From contig NZ_JAPPRJ010000006.1 in the NCBI RefSeq assembly GCF_026672545.1, positions 146,263-210,262 on the forward strand: 64,000 bases of DNA. The letters run 5' to 3'. The translations under genes were made by a program, and so were the position numbers. The DNA is from Rhizobium sp. SL86 (GTDB lineage Bacteria > Pseudomonadota > Alphaproteobacteria > Rhizobiales > Rhizobiaceae). Of this stretch, positions 1-8,699 are shown piece after piece. How positions within the stretch are numbered: position 1 is the stretch's first letter; each line of letters starts with the position of its first letter. The notes under the pieces are model-generated. The model did not search any database. It saw only the letters and a list, made by a program, of their open reading frames with translations, and was not told the DNA's origin.

Positions 1-1269
1 GTCGAGCAACGTCAGCATGGCGTTGGTGATTGCGCCGATATTGGCGCCACGTTCTGCGGCATGCATCATCAGCTTCTGACAAGCCGGCACGGCCCGCGTC
101 AGGCTATTGAGGCCGCGATGCTGGCGTGCCTCGCGCTTGACGGCGACGAGTGCCTTCAGGTGCTGAGGATCCTCGATCTGCTGGCCCCTATCGAAGCTGC
201 GACGGTGGCTGGCGATCATCGTGGCGGCGTCGAATATCCTGACCTGGACGAGATCGGCGCGAACGGTGAGTGTTCGTTGGACATGCGTATGAGGGACCGA
301 GTAATCGTTCAGATCGAAGCGCACGTAGGGTGTCTTGCCAACCTTCACGGCCACCTGCTCCTCGACGGGATAGGGATTGGCCGGCAAGGGCAGAAGCATG
401 GGCTGTTCTTTTGAGAACGCCTCACGCACCGTCATTGCCCGGTCCTCCGGGCATGGCCTGTCGGCAGCCTGGGTCCGGCACCAGTGTTCGGCCTGGGCAT
501 TGAGATCGTCGAGGTCCTTGAAGGTGCGGGCGATGAAGAAGGCTTCCCGGATGTGGCGAATGGCGCGCTCGACACGGCCTTTCTCGTTGCCCCGTGCTAC
601 CGCGACAGGACGGGGTTCGAAGCGATAATGAGCCGCGAAGGCCAACAATGTCGGATGGAAGCGGATGGCATCGCCCTGCCGTTCAAGGACGGCGGACTTC
701 AGATTGTCGTAGAGCAGCACTCTGGGAAGGCTGTTCCAGTCGTTGAATGCGCCGACATGGCCGCGCAGGAAGTTTTCCATGCGGGCATCAAGGAAGAAGC
801 GCAGATAGATGTCGCGCGAGTAGGATAGCACCATGACGAAGGCCATCAGCGGGCGGCGGGCCCTGCCGATCTCGATGTGGCCAAAATGACCCCAGTCGAC
901 CTGGCCCTGCTCACCCGGCAGGGTGCGTAGTCGTAGATAAGCTTCCGCCGCCTTCCGTGGTCGGTGCAGCGCCACCATGTGCCGGAAGTGGTCGGGCGAT
1001 CCCTTATAGCCGCGCTCCTGCACCATCCCGTAAAGGCGGCTGGACGTCAGGTCAGGATATTTGGTCAGCGTCTGCTGGATAAACGGCAGGTACAGGTCGA
1101 TCTCGGCGGGGCGGATCACCGGCCTGTGTCGAGGCAAGCCCGCGTCCTTCAGGACCCTGAAGACGGTGGTGTGATGGCAATGCAATTGCTTGGCGATCGT
1201 GCCGCAGCGCCACTTCTCAACGTGGTACAGGCGCAGGATCATCGCTTCCTTCTCGGCAGATATGGTCAT
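1..1269 (-). CDS. istA: IS21-family transposase IstA (partial, runs off left edge)
   Basis: The minus strand is open from an ATG at 1269 to the window edge (423 codons, no stop seen). It encodes a DDE/RNase H-fold transposase. The N-terminus reads as a helix-turn-helix (…KQLHCHHTTVFRVLKDAG), and the catalytic acidic residues sit in VDWGHFG, LLYDNLKSAV and ARGNEKGRVERAI, an arrangement typical of IS21 IstA. The C-terminal end and the partner ATPase gene istB, which normally follows istA, would lie outside the window. A cysteine-rich reading frame overlaps its start. Plus-strand open frames across the same bases are shadows. Confidence 0.9.
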   Translation of the reverse strand, partial: MTISAEKEAMILRLYHVEKWRCGTIAKQLHCHHTTVFRVLKDAGLPRHRPVIRPAEIDLYLPFIQQTLTKYPDLTSSRLYGMVQERGYKGSPDHFRHMVALHRPRKAAEAYLRLRTLPGEQGQVDWGHFGHIEIGRARRPLMAFVMVLSYSRDIYLRFFLDARMENFLRGHVGAFNDWNSLPRVLLYDNLKSAVLERQGDAIRFHPTLLAFAAHYRFEPRPVAVARGNEKGRVERAIRHIREAFFIARTFKDLDDLNAQAEHWCRTQAADRPCPEDRAMTVREAFSKEQPMLLPLPANPYPVEEQVAVKVGKTPYVRFDLNDYSVPHTHVQRTLTVRADLVQVRIFDAATMIASHRRSFDRGQQIEDPQHLKALVAVKREARQHRGLNSLTRAVPACQKLMMHAAERGANIGAITNAMLTLLD

Positions 1270-1705
1270 CGGTTCGATCTCCATGGTCGAATGGACGCAC
1301 GTGTGTCCCCCGGCGACGCACGAAGCCGCGGCGAAAGAACAGCGGCACAGAGCTGCCGCAGCGCCGGCACCACGGCTCGATCGATGACACCACGCCAGCG
1401 GTGCCATCGCCCGGTGCAACGATGCCGCCGTTTGTGGACGCCTTCAGTCGTGAACCCTCTGGAACGACGGGTGGAGAGTGATGCGTCACGTTTTTGCGAG
1501 CCTGCCGATATCGGCGGGAGCGATCGGCATGGGCAAAGCGCCCCGGCCGGGTGCTCTGGTAGCGCCGTCCGGCTGCCCGCAGGCTGTCACGGCGCGCCGC
1601 ATGGGCGCAGGCAGAACCGCAATAGCGCTGACCCCGATCGCAATGGCGGCAAAGCAGAACCTGCGCGCGACACCGCCCGCAGAGGAAGAAACGAGCAGTT
1701 TGCAT
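1217..1705 (-). CDS. Cysteine-rich putative zinc-binding protein upstream of istA
   Basis: A 162-residue frame begins with a cluster of CxxC and related pairs (CGRCRAQVLLCRHCDRGQ…CGSAC, residues about 9-32), followed by an arginine-rich stretch (RRDSLRAAGRRYQSTRPGR). This looks like a small zinc ribbon that could bind nucleic acid. From memory, similar proteins sit just upstream of istA in some proteobacterial IS21 elements, so I read it as an accessory gene of the element. It overlaps the istA start by 53 bases in another frame. The C-terminal half has low complexity and may not be functional. No function is assigned. Confidence 0.6.
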   Translation of the reverse strand: MQTARFFLCGRCRAQVLLCRHCDRGQRYCGSACAHAARRDSLRAAGRRYQSTRPGRFAHADRSRRYRQARKNVTHHSPPVVPEGSRLKASTNGGIVAPGDGTAGVVSSIEPWCRRCGSSVPLFFRRGFVRRRGTHVRPFDHGDRTDDHICREGSDDPAPVPR

Positions 1706-1942
1706 CGCGGCGGCGCACCTTTCGAAGCGCCGTCGGGATTGATCGGAGAAGCTCGACGGAATGCGCCAATACCATTATAATGACGCTCACCGTGAACCAG
1801 TCGGCAGTCCTGCGTGATGACAGCCACGTCATCTCACAGATGCCTGAGGGATTGGACATCGAATTGGCCTGGTAGCTTTGGTCGATGTCTGTTTGCGGCG
1901 CTCCGCCAGTCTATCATTGACGGACGCAGCGCGGGATGTGCC

Positions 1943-2260
1943 TCAGTCGCCCTCCGGGCTCCTGACGCCACATCCCGCGCTCATCTCCCCCATCAAAACC
2001 TTTGCAATAATCTCAGGGCCCTGTCCGCCGCGTCCAGATTCGCCGTAATCCCGTCTCGGCACCAAATATGCGCGGTTCTCAACAGCCACCGACACGAGGT
2101 ATCTCCCCTTGGATGCCTTGCGCACCACAAGGTTTTGAATGACGCCATTGGCGAGGATCGAGGCCGACAGGCTCTCGATGCTCTCCTTGGTGTAAGTCTT
2201 CCGGACGTTCTTCGGGTCTGCGTCCAGCTTGTTCAATGCTATCGCGATGATGTCGCTCAT
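1943..2260 (-). pseudogene. ParB/RepB-like partition protein, N-terminal remnant
   Basis: Starting at the ATG at 2260, the first 57 or so residues (MSDIIAIALNKLDADPKNVR… to …VVRKASKGRYLV) match the N-terminal ParB/Srx-fold domain of plasmid ParB-like proteins. After about position 2088 the similarity stops where a 'GGRRL' segment would be expected, and the frame drifts to a stop at 1943. The HTH and the C-terminal two thirds are missing. I read it as a gene truncated by deletion or by arrival of the neighbouring IS21 element. It supports a plasmid or integrated-plasmid origin for this part of the window. Confidence 0.65.
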
Positions 2261-2923
2261 GGTCTCTTGCTCCAGTTTTTCCCGTTTCCCTTGGGAGCAA
2301 GCCCCGCTAGTGGGCGAAGCCTCTGCCTTCGTTTTCGAAGGATGTGCCCCCACATCCGGCGGAACGAAGGGGGAGGGCTTGAGCCCGCTCCCGTTAGGAC
2401 GCGGATCGGGTCATGGGGCGGGAGGAAGGAAAAACGGAAGGTTTGCCGGCTTGACGGCGAAAACCGTTTTTCCTGACGAGCGACAGCGCTTGCGCGCTTG
2501 CCCATTGGCGCGATCGGCGACCTATCGTAAGAGCGGTACAGGGTAGGGTCGATGCGCGGCCGATCCCGGCCGCTCCTTGTGGATGCGAACCGGCGACGCC
2601 GGTTCTCCGTCTTCTGAACCAGGTTATAAAACGACGGATCCGCCCGCTGCGCTCCGAGTGATGAGCGCTCCGCTCCTCGGGCAGCTCTCCATTTCAACTT
2701 GATTAAACATGTCGATAGCGGCAGCAGCCGCTCGGCTCGGATTGATCGGCGCCAGTCCGAGATCCGAGAAGGACAATGAAGAACATCGGAGCTTTCAGCA
2801 TAGATGGGCTAATCGGCTTCGTGCCCCAGCTCATCCGCCCGGAAGAAGGAGCTGCACCGCACTGCCGATGATACAAGTGGCCGGTCGGAAACCAGGCACA
2901 ACCATCTTGCAGGGAGCGCAACC
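2261..2923. other. Intergenic region between ParB-like remnant and IS110 transposase
   Basis: No convincing gene. Open frames here (for example minus strand 2257-2697) have arginine/serine-rich, low-complexity translations and no motifs. The stretch contains a GC-rich palindrome around 2586-2604 (GAACCGGCGACGCCGGTTC), preceded at about 2575 by CCTTGTGGATGCGAACC, which weakly resembles the T-arm-like motif found next to the toxin modules further right. Confidence 0.5.
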
Positions 2924-3970
2924 ATGAAACACTATGTCGGCCTCGATGTCTCGGTCAAAGAGACGAGCGTCTGTATCGTCGATGAAAACGGAAAGCTATG
3001 CCGGGAACGGAAGGTGGTCTCCCACCCTGATGACCTCGTTAGCATCCTGAGCGATCCGGCATTCAGCTTGGAGAGGGTGGGCGTTGAGGCTGGCCCTTTG
3101 TCCCAATGGCTGTTTGAAGGGTTGGCAAAAGCTGGCCTCCCGGTATTCTGCATCGAGACGCGCCATACCAAGGCATTCCTGGACGCCCTGCAGCAGAACA
3201 AAAGCGACAGGAACGATGCACGCGGCATCGCCCACATGATGCGGGTCGGCTTGTTCAAGGACGTGCATGTGAAGACGCTCACCAGCCAGAAGCGCCGCGC
3301 CTTGCTAACGGCCCGATCGTTGCTGCAGGAAAAGGCGATCGATTTGGAGAACGAGATGCGCGGGCTCCTGCGCAACTTCGGACTGAAGGTCGGTCAGGCC
3401 TCGGGCGGCATGTTCGAGAGAAGGATTCTCGAACTTGTCGAACACGACACTGAGCTGGCGGAAATCATGGAGCCACTGCTCGCCGGGCGGCGCAAGTTGC
3501 GCGAAGGTCTTGCCAAACTTGAAAAGAGGGTCCTAGCCGAAGCGAAGCAGGATGAGGTTTGCAGGCGATTGATGACGGTGCCTGGCGTTGGACCGATCGT
3601 CTCGCTCGCCTATGTCTCGACGATCGATATTCCCAGCAGGTTTCGTCATTCCCGATCGGTCGGAGCGATATTGGGCCTCACCCCTGTCCTGAAACAATCC
3701 GGCGAAGTGAGCCGTGTCGGCCACATCTCTCTACGCGGGGATGCCATGATGCGGCGACTGCTCTATGAGGCCGCCCAATCGATGATGACGCGCGTGGTGA
3801 AATGGTGCTGGCTGAAGGCATGGGCCATGAACATTGCCAAGCGGCATGGCAGCAAGAAGGCCAAGGTCGCACTGGCCCGCCGTCTCGCGGTCGTCATGCA
3901 TCGCATGTGGGTGGATGGCTCGGAATTCCGCTGGACAAGGGAGGACACCGTCTCAACGGTCGCGGCATGA
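2924..3970 (+). CDS. IS110-family transposase
   Basis: A 348-residue DEDD transposase of the IS110 type. The N-terminal RuvC-like domain shows GLDVSVKETSV (first Asp), an ETRH motif and KSDRNDARGIA (paired Asp residues). The C-terminal transposase_20 domain carries the helix-hairpin-helix-like LMTVPGVGPIVSLAY and the conserved GHISLRGDAMMRRLLYEAA. The start is supported by AGGGAGC upstream of ATG. Length is normal for the family and the frame is intact, so the element may be active. IS110 elements lack terminal inverted repeats and I could not define the ends. The closest flanking genes are remnants. Confidence 0.93.
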   Translation: MKHYVGLDVSVKETSVCIVDENGKLCRERKVVSHPDDLVSILSDPAFSLERVGVEAGPLSQWLFEGLAKAGLPVFCIETRHTKAFLDALQQNKSDRNDARGIAHMMRVGLFKDVHVKTLTSQKRRALLTARSLLQEKAIDLENEMRGLLRNFGLKVGQASGGMFERRILELVEHDTELAEIMEPLLAGRRKLREGLAKLEKRVLAEAKQDEVCRRLMTVPGVGPIVSLAYVSTIDIPSRFRHSRSVGAILGLTPVLKQSGEVSRVGHISLRGDAMMRRLLYEAAQSMMTRVVKWCWLKAWAMNIAKRHGSKKAKVALARRLAVVMHRMWVDGSEFRWTREDTVSTVAA

Positions 3971-4436
3971 CAGTCAGCCACAGAGGCAATCGAAAGGTTC
4001 GAATTCAAGGTTCCGCGTAGCAGCGTAGCGGCGGAAGACGTCCTTCGCGGACGATGGTGATGTGAGCTCGTGGCGGCGTTTATTCCGATGATCAGTCATC
4101 AGGATGCAGCATAGATTGGGCCACATCATCTACTGGACCCCATCATGGGAGGGCCGAGTGCCGATCCCGGAGAGAAGCGCGGGCCGCGAAAAGACGTTGA
4201 ATGCCGAGAACCAGTTCGACACGGGTTGACCCTCCGCAGCCTCTGGGGCATGTATGCAGACTATGAGCAATTTGACAGCACCATCAATGAAGAAAGGCCG
4301 CATCCTGCGGAATATCTTCGTGTGCGTGTTCGGCGGACGAGGTCTTCGCGTCCAGTCGTGATGCCGCGCGTTTATGCGCGAACGACTGGACGTAAAACTT
4401 CACCTCATCCTTCAGTGGCTACCAGGAGAGTAAGCC
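3971..4436. other. Intergenic region after IS110 transposase
   Basis: No supported gene. A plus-strand frame (4145-4627) overlaps the following synthetase-like gene and its translation has no recognisable domain. The right end of the IS110 element presumably lies here. Confidence 0.45.
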
Positions 4437-5189
4437 ATGCTCAGCATTCTCAACGTAAATTCGCTCGTGCATTGGGAGGAACGCGAAATCCTTCGGCGCG
4501 AGGAGTTCATCCGCCATTTCTCGGAAGAGGTCAGGGCCTTCCTTCGTTCCATCAATCCCGCCTGGGACATGCGCCGGGTCGAGGCACCAACGCTCATCCC
4601 ACGCCATATGATCTCCGACGCCTATGAAAACGCGGACATATGGGTTCAGGAAAAGATCACCCTGACAGAGACCGAGCTTGTCCTCCGACCGGAGACAACG
4701 CCATCAACCTACGCATACATGAACCACCTTCTTGACGGCCACTCAGGGACGAAGCTGCCACTTTGCGTCTGGCAGGCCGGCCGCTCCTATCGTCGAGAGC
4801 AGGAGCAGACCACTGCCCACATGCGCCTGAAGGAATTCTGGCAGATGGAGTTCCAGGCAGCGTTCACCGCGGACACGGGCATGGACTATCACGCGGCATG
4901 CTTGGAACCCGTCCGAAAGATGATTGCATCGATAATCAACCTTCCAACCCGGATCGTTGAATCCGATCGGCTGCCGAGCTATTCCCAGGTCACGATGGAC
5001 GTTGAGATCGACAACGGCTTCAAGTGGATGGAGGTCTGCTCGATCTCACGTAGGACAGACTTCCCCCGCAAGTTCGTCTCCCGTTCAAAAGGCGGCGTAA
5101 CACGAGAGCACGATGTCCTCGTTCTTGAGATTGCTATCGGTCTCGATCGGTGCCTCCACAATTGGGCGATTGCAGCAGATCGCGCATAG
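4437..5189 (+). CDS. Free-standing class II aminoacyl-tRNA synthetase-like core (GlyRS-like)
   Basis: This 250-residue protein resembles the catalytic core of class II synthetases. TLTETELVLRPETTPSTY (about 72-89) resembles the 'LRPETAQG' segment of glycyl-tRNA synthetase. RSYRREQEQT with …RLKEFWQMEFQ (about 118-141) looks like motif 2, with its ATP-contacting Arg and Glu. The C-terminal LEIAIGLDRCL resembles motif 3 with its Arg. There is no anticodon-binding domain: a bacterial or archaeal GlyRS is far longer. The start follows AGGAGAG with good spacing. It sits alone between an IS and a small hypothetical gene. It could be a phage-type synthetase, an amino-acid-activating paralogue (the amino acid:carrier protein ligases of rhizobia are a precedent for recruited class II cores), or a relic. 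Substrate is unknown. Confidence 0.7.
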   Translation: MLSILNVNSLVHWEEREILRREEFIRHFSEEVRAFLRSINPAWDMRRVEAPTLIPRHMISDAYENADIWVQEKITLTETELVLRPETTPSTYAYMNHLLDGHSGTKLPLCVWQAGRSYRREQEQTTAHMRLKEFWQMEFQAAFTADTGMDYHAACLEPVRKMIASIINLPTRIVESDRLPSYSQVTMDVEIDNGFKWMEVCSISRRTDFPRKFVSRSKGGVTREHDVLVLEIAIGLDRCLHNWAIAADRA

Positions 5190-5362
5190 GGGGACTATAG
5201 CTCAGGTCGTCTCGGCCAAGAGCTGAGGCGACCGCCGAAATATGAGATAGACGCTTGACCTAACCCCGCCGATTAGAGAAGCGCCGCGAAGCGGAAGCCG
5301 GGACCGACTTCCCCCGCCAAAACCGTTCCGTTAGATTCGACAGTGACAGGAGAGGTGATCCC

Positions 5363-5704
5363 ATGACCAATGCTTTTGACCAGGCACTGCAAAAGGCAAC
5401 CGGCGGCTACCCAGTCGATACGCTGATCGTAACCAAAAACGAGGATGGCGAACCCGAAGTGTCCATGTTCGTCCTTGATGCGGACAATCAGCTGCTTCAC
5501 GTCTCATATGACCCCGAGGGCGGTATCATATTTAAAACCGCTCAACAGGACGACTTGGTTTTCTCACGCCAACTCCTTGAGCGGATCGCGAAGATACAGG
5601 TTTTGGCGGACCGAAGATGGAAAGAGATCCAGCGTCATTGGGTGGACGACAAGGCGACCTGGGAGGGCTTTGAACATCTTATTGATACACCAAATATTCA
5701 ATAA
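5363..5704 (+). CDS. Conserved-looking hypothetical protein, 113 aa
   Basis: A compact soluble protein of 113 residues with alternating hydrophobic and charged segments (VDTLIVTKNEDGEPEVSMFVLD…LLHVSYDPEGGIIF), suggesting a beta-rich N-terminal half and a helical C-terminal half (LLERIAKIQVLADRRWKEIQRHW). A strong ribosome site (AGGAGAGG, 7 bases before ATG) supports the start. There is no signal peptide or membrane segment. It follows the synthetase-like gene by 173 bases on the same strand; that gap contains a CTCAG…CTGAG hairpin (about 5202-5228), so co-transcription is uncertain. I do not recognise the family. Confidence 0.6.
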   Translation: MTNAFDQALQKATGGYPVDTLIVTKNEDGEPEVSMFVLDADNQLLHVSYDPEGGIIFKTAQQDDLVFSRQLLERIAKIQVLADRRWKEIQRHWVDDKATWEGFEHLIDTPNIQ

Positions 5705-6115
5705 AACGGCCGCACCTGCGAATGTCTCCTAACTGCCGGATTTGAAAATGCCGCCGTACAAGCAAATGCAGCCACAAAGCCCTTTTTTGCAGTTGCGGCA
5801 ACGGGAGACGATTACAATGTTAGGCCATCAGAACAGCAAGTTCACGACGACCTTGGCCAGAAGAGTGGACCTAATCTGATCAAGCCACACCCACATTAAG
5901 GTTTCGGTGCAAGCGGAGCAGCGGCTCCTAGAAGCGCAGAACGCCACGCCGCATCGACAGTTTATAAAGTAGAATCATGAATTTAATAAAAGCGGCATAG
6001 TCAGAATTATGGAACAATCACTGCAACTAAAGCTGGCCAAAAAGTTTTCTCCGGCCAGCGCGGATTACCGTTAGTTAGACCCATATGCTGCATATACAGC
6101 AGCCTGTGACTCACG
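5705..6115. other. Gene-poor gap with a possible coding fragment
   Basis: No start-supported gene. A short plus-strand open stretch (about 5704-5899) translates into protein-like sequence (…ATKPFFAVAATGDDYNV…NLIKPHPH) ending in TAA, with no start codon. It may be the tail of a lost gene. The remainder is AT-richer and shows nothing. Confidence 0.35.
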
Positions 6116-6526
6116 TCATGCCACCTCAAAAATGATCTTGTGGGCACCCTCCCATAGGACCTTGTTGCCGAGGATCGGCAGCTTGTCGAGGTTGGAGGTG
6201 ATCGTGATGAAGTGATTGCCTGCAAGCTGGCCCATCTTCGAGGAAAAGTCGACGCCGCCGTAGGCCAGCAGAATTTCCGTTTCGCTGATGCCACCCGGAT
6301 AGAGAATGATGTGACCCGGTGCAGGGTGGCTGGTATGGTTTTCGTAGCCGACCCCGAAATTGTAGTCGCCGAGCGGGATCCACACGCCCTCGCCGGACCA
6401 GCGGACATGCACGATCTGGCCTTCATAGGGCAGGCGTTCGGCAAAGGCCTTGCAGGTTTGGGGTGCCTTTTCGGTTTCCAGTACCGCGTCGAAAACGAAG
6501 GGGCCGGCGGTAATCTTCAATTTCAT
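6116..6526 (-). CDS. DUF3830 family protein (cyclophilin-like fold)
   Basis: A 136-residue protein starting MKLKITAGPFVFDAVLETEKAP with internal GEGVWIPLG and HPAPGHIILYPGG segments, which I recognise as the DUF3830 pattern, a small beta-barrel related to cyclophilin-like domains. These genes often accompany hydantoinase or amidohydrolase genes, as here. It is the last gene of the minus-strand operon, 21 bases after the hydantoinase. It is probably cytoplasmic, with no signal peptide. Its biochemical role in such operons is not established; binding or processing of the same cyclic amide substrate is an inference from position. Confidence 0.75.
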   Translation of the reverse strand: MKLKITAGPFVFDAVLETEKAPQTCKAFAERLPYEGQIVHVRWSGEGVWIPLGDYNFGVGYENHTSHPAPGHIILYPGGISETEILLAYGGVDFSSKMGQLAGNHFITITSNLDKLPILGNKVLWEGAHKIIFEVA

Positions 6527-6547
6527 GATGCTTTATCTCCAGTGGAT

Positions 6548-7957
6548 TCAGGTTGAGGGGACGGGCCGTGTGCGGGCCGGCCGATAGCGGCCCTGGCCCT
6601 TGCGGCCCAAAAGTTCTCCGTCGCGGATCATGACGTGACCGCCGAGGATGACCGTCGTCGGCCATCCGGTCACCTCGATCCCCTCATAGGGCGAATAGTC
6701 GGCACCGTCATGCAGATCGGCGTGACGGATCCTGCGGGTCAGGCTGGGGTCCCAGATTGCGAGATCGGCATCGGCGCCGATGCCGATCGTGCCCTTCTGC
6801 GGATAGAGGCCATAGGTCTTGGCATGGTTCGTGGCGGAGAGCGCGACGAAGCGCGGCAGATCGATCCGCCCCTTCATGACGCCTTCCGAAAACAGGATCG
6901 GCAGGCGCGTCTCGACGCCCGGAATGCCGTTCGGAATGTGGCGGAAGCTCTGTCTGCCCTTCGCATTCAGCTTGCCGCGCTCGTCCTCGTAGCGGAACGG
7001 GCAGTGATCGGAGGAGAAGAGATCGAAGACGCCGGTCTCGATGCCGCGCCAGCAGTCGGCCTGCGCCGCCTTGTCGCGCGGCGGCGGCGAGCAGACGAAC
7101 TTCGCCCCCTCCCAGTCCATACCGTCGAGATCGTCGGCCGTCAGCATCAGATATTGCGGGCAGGTTTCGCCCACCACCTTCAGGCCCCTCGCCCTAGCCC
7201 GCGAAATCTCCTCCATTGCCTCGCCGTTCGAGACATGCACGATGACGATCGGAACATCGGCAATTTCGGCGAGCGTCAGCGCGCGATGGGTGGCTTCGCG
7301 CTCCACGGCGACCGGCCGGGTCGCGGCATGCGCCCGCGGCGCCACGTCGCCGGCGGCTTCATGGCGGGCGATCAGGAAGCGGATCGCATCCTCGTTCTCG
7401 CAATGGACCATCACGGTCGCGCCGGTCGATCGCGCCACATCAAGGGTCTTCAGGATCTCGGCATCGTTGAGGCGCAGGCCTTCATAAGTCATGAAGACCT
7501 TCAGCGAGGCATAGCCATCAGCGGCGAGCGCCGACAGTTCCTGGCCGAGCAGCGTGTCCGTCGGATCGGAGACAATCAGATGAAAACTGACATCCGTGTA
7601 GCAACTGCCCTCGGCCAGAGCATGGTAGGCGTTGAGCGCCTCGCGCATCGGCCGGCCCTTTTCCTGCAGGCAGAAGGGCATGACGGTCGTATTGCCGCCG
7701 AAGATCGCCGAGCGCGTGCCGCTTTCGAAATCGTCCGCCATCACGATGCCGTCGCCGGAGGGCTGCGAGATGTGCACATGACTGTCGATCCCGCCGGGCA
7801 GGACATATTTGCCGGTGGCGTCGATCACCGGACCGTCGCTGGCAAGCCGTTCGCCGATCTGGACGATCCGGCCGTCACGGATGCCGATATCGGCTTGAAA
7901 GACATCGGAGGCGGTCGCAATCGTGCCGCCGCGGATCATCAGATCGAAAGTGGTCAT
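6548..7957 (-). CDS. hydA: D-hydantoinase / dihydropyrimidinase
   Basis: A 469-residue cyclic amidohydrolase that opens hydantoin or dihydropyrimidine rings. All binuclear-zinc ligands are visible: H60 and H62 in GGIDSHVHI, the carbamylated-lysine candidate K153 in ASLKVFMTY, H185 in MVHCEN, H241 in IVHVSNGEA, and D317 in FSSDHCPF. Length fits the family (450-480). It lies 10 bases downstream of the ABC ATPase gene and upstream of the DUF3830 gene in one operon. Because no beta-ureidopropionase or carbamoylase follows, the substrate may be another cyclic amide rather than a pyrimidine. A long antisense frame covers the gene and is a shadow. Confidence 0.92.
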   Translation of the reverse strand: MTTFDLMIRGGTIATASDVFQADIGIRDGRIVQIGERLASDGPVIDATGKYVLPGGIDSHVHISQPSGDGIVMADDFESGTRSAIFGGNTTVMPFCLQEKGRPMREALNAYHALAEGSCYTDVSFHLIVSDPTDTLLGQELSALAADGYASLKVFMTYEGLRLNDAEILKTLDVARSTGATVMVHCENEDAIRFLIARHEAAGDVAPRAHAATRPVAVEREATHRALTLAEIADVPIVIVHVSNGEAMEEISRARARGLKVVGETCPQYLMLTADDLDGMDWEGAKFVCSPPPRDKAAQADCWRGIETGVFDLFSSDHCPFRYEDERGKLNAKGRQSFRHIPNGIPGVETRLPILFSEGVMKGRIDLPRFVALSATNHAKTYGLYPQKGTIGIGADADLAIWDPSLTRRIRHADLHDGADYSPYEGIEVTGWPTTVILGGHVMIRDGELLGRKGQGRYRPARTRPVPST

Positions 7958-7967
7958 CCCTGTGTCC

Positions 7968-8699
7968 TCAATGATGCAGGATCTTGCTGAGAAAGGCCTC
8001 GGCGCGCGGATTGCGGCCTTCGGTGAAAAATGCCTCCGTCGGCCGGTCCTCGACGATCTCGCCCTGGTCGATGAAGATCATGCGGCTCGCGACGCGGCGG
8101 GCAAACCCCATTTCGTGGGTCACGACCATCATGGTCATTCCCTCGCAGGCAAGGTTCGTCATCACATCGAGCACTTCCGAAATCATTTCCGGATCGAGCG
8201 CCGAGGTCGGCTCGTCGAACAGCATAGCCTTTGGGTTCATCGCGAGCGCGCGGGCAATCGCCACGCGCTGCTGCTGGCCGCCGGACAGCTGGCCCGGATA
8301 TTTCTGCGCATGCCCGCTCATGCCCACCCGGTCGAGCAGGGTCATCGCCTGCTTTCTGGCGAGGCTTTCGGAGCGGCCGAGCACGATGCGCTGCGCGATC
8401 ATGATGTTTTCCTCGATGCTGAGATGCGGAAACAGCTCGAAGTTCTGGAACACCAGGCCGACGCGCGAGCGCAGATCCGGCAGGTTGGTGGCCGGGTCGT
8501 TGACCTCGATGCCATCGACCTTGATCGAACCCTGCTGAATGGGCTCGAGCGCGTTCACGCACTTGATCAGCGTGGATTTGCCCGAACCAGACGGCCCGCA
8601 GACCACCACCACTTCGCCTTTCGACACATGCGTCGAGCAGTTCTTCAACACCGGATAGGTGCCGTAATACTTCGTCACGCCCGTGATTTCGATCATCAT
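7968..8699 (-). CDS. Polar amino acid-type ABC transporter, ATP-binding protein
   Basis: A 243-residue ATPase of the GlnQ/HisP class that powers an importer. Walker A is GPSGSGKST, the signature is LSGGQQQRVAIARAL, Walker B is AMLFDEPTSALD, and the switch region is MVVTHEM. Its start overlaps the end of the upstream fusion dehydrogenase gene by 4 bases, suggesting translational coupling. The permease and solute-binding genes of the same operon lie upstream at 12550-14138, so the transporter genes are split by the catabolic genes. The substrate is probably an amino acid-like or cyclic amide compound. Confidence 0.92.
   Translation of the reverse strand: MMIEITGVTKYYGTYPVLKNCSTHVSKGEVVVVCGPSGSGKSTLIKCVNALEPIQQGSIKVDGIEVNDPATNLPDLRSRVGLVFQNFELFPHLSIEENIMIAQRIVLGRSESLARKQAMTLLDRVGMSGHAQKYPGQLSGGQQQRVAIARALAMNPKAMLFDEPTSALDPEMISEVLDVMTNLACEGMTMMVVTHEMGFARRVASRMIFIDQGEIVEDRPTEAFFTEGRNPRAEAFLSKILHH

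Larger units (their letters stand above)
1..1705 (-). mobile_element. IS21-like insertion sequence, left part outside window
   Basis: The element includes istA and the overlapping upstream cysteine-rich frame. Its upstream end lies somewhere between 1705 and about 2085, where a ParB-like gene is broken. I could not fix the terminal repeat by eye, so the coordinate is a minimum. Confidence 0.65.

Noticed and set aside
2575..2592. CCTTGTGGATGCGAACC as a seventh T-arm-like motif
   Set aside because: Two bases shorter than the others and not near a toxin gene; left out of the set.
4145..4627. A 160-codon plus-strand frame before and overlapping the synthetase-like gene
   Set aside because: No ribosome site or domain, and it overlaps a gene with clear class II motifs in another frame.
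5190..5230. GACTATAGCTCAGG… resembling the 5' half of a tRNA right after the synthetase-like gene
   Set aside because: No anticodon arm or T-arm follows; the CTCAG…CTGAG stem is better read as a simple hairpin, perhaps a terminator.
6635..7990. A 451-codon plus-strand frame
   Set aside because: Antisense to the hydantoinase, which has all metal ligands; high GC keeps the opposite strand open.
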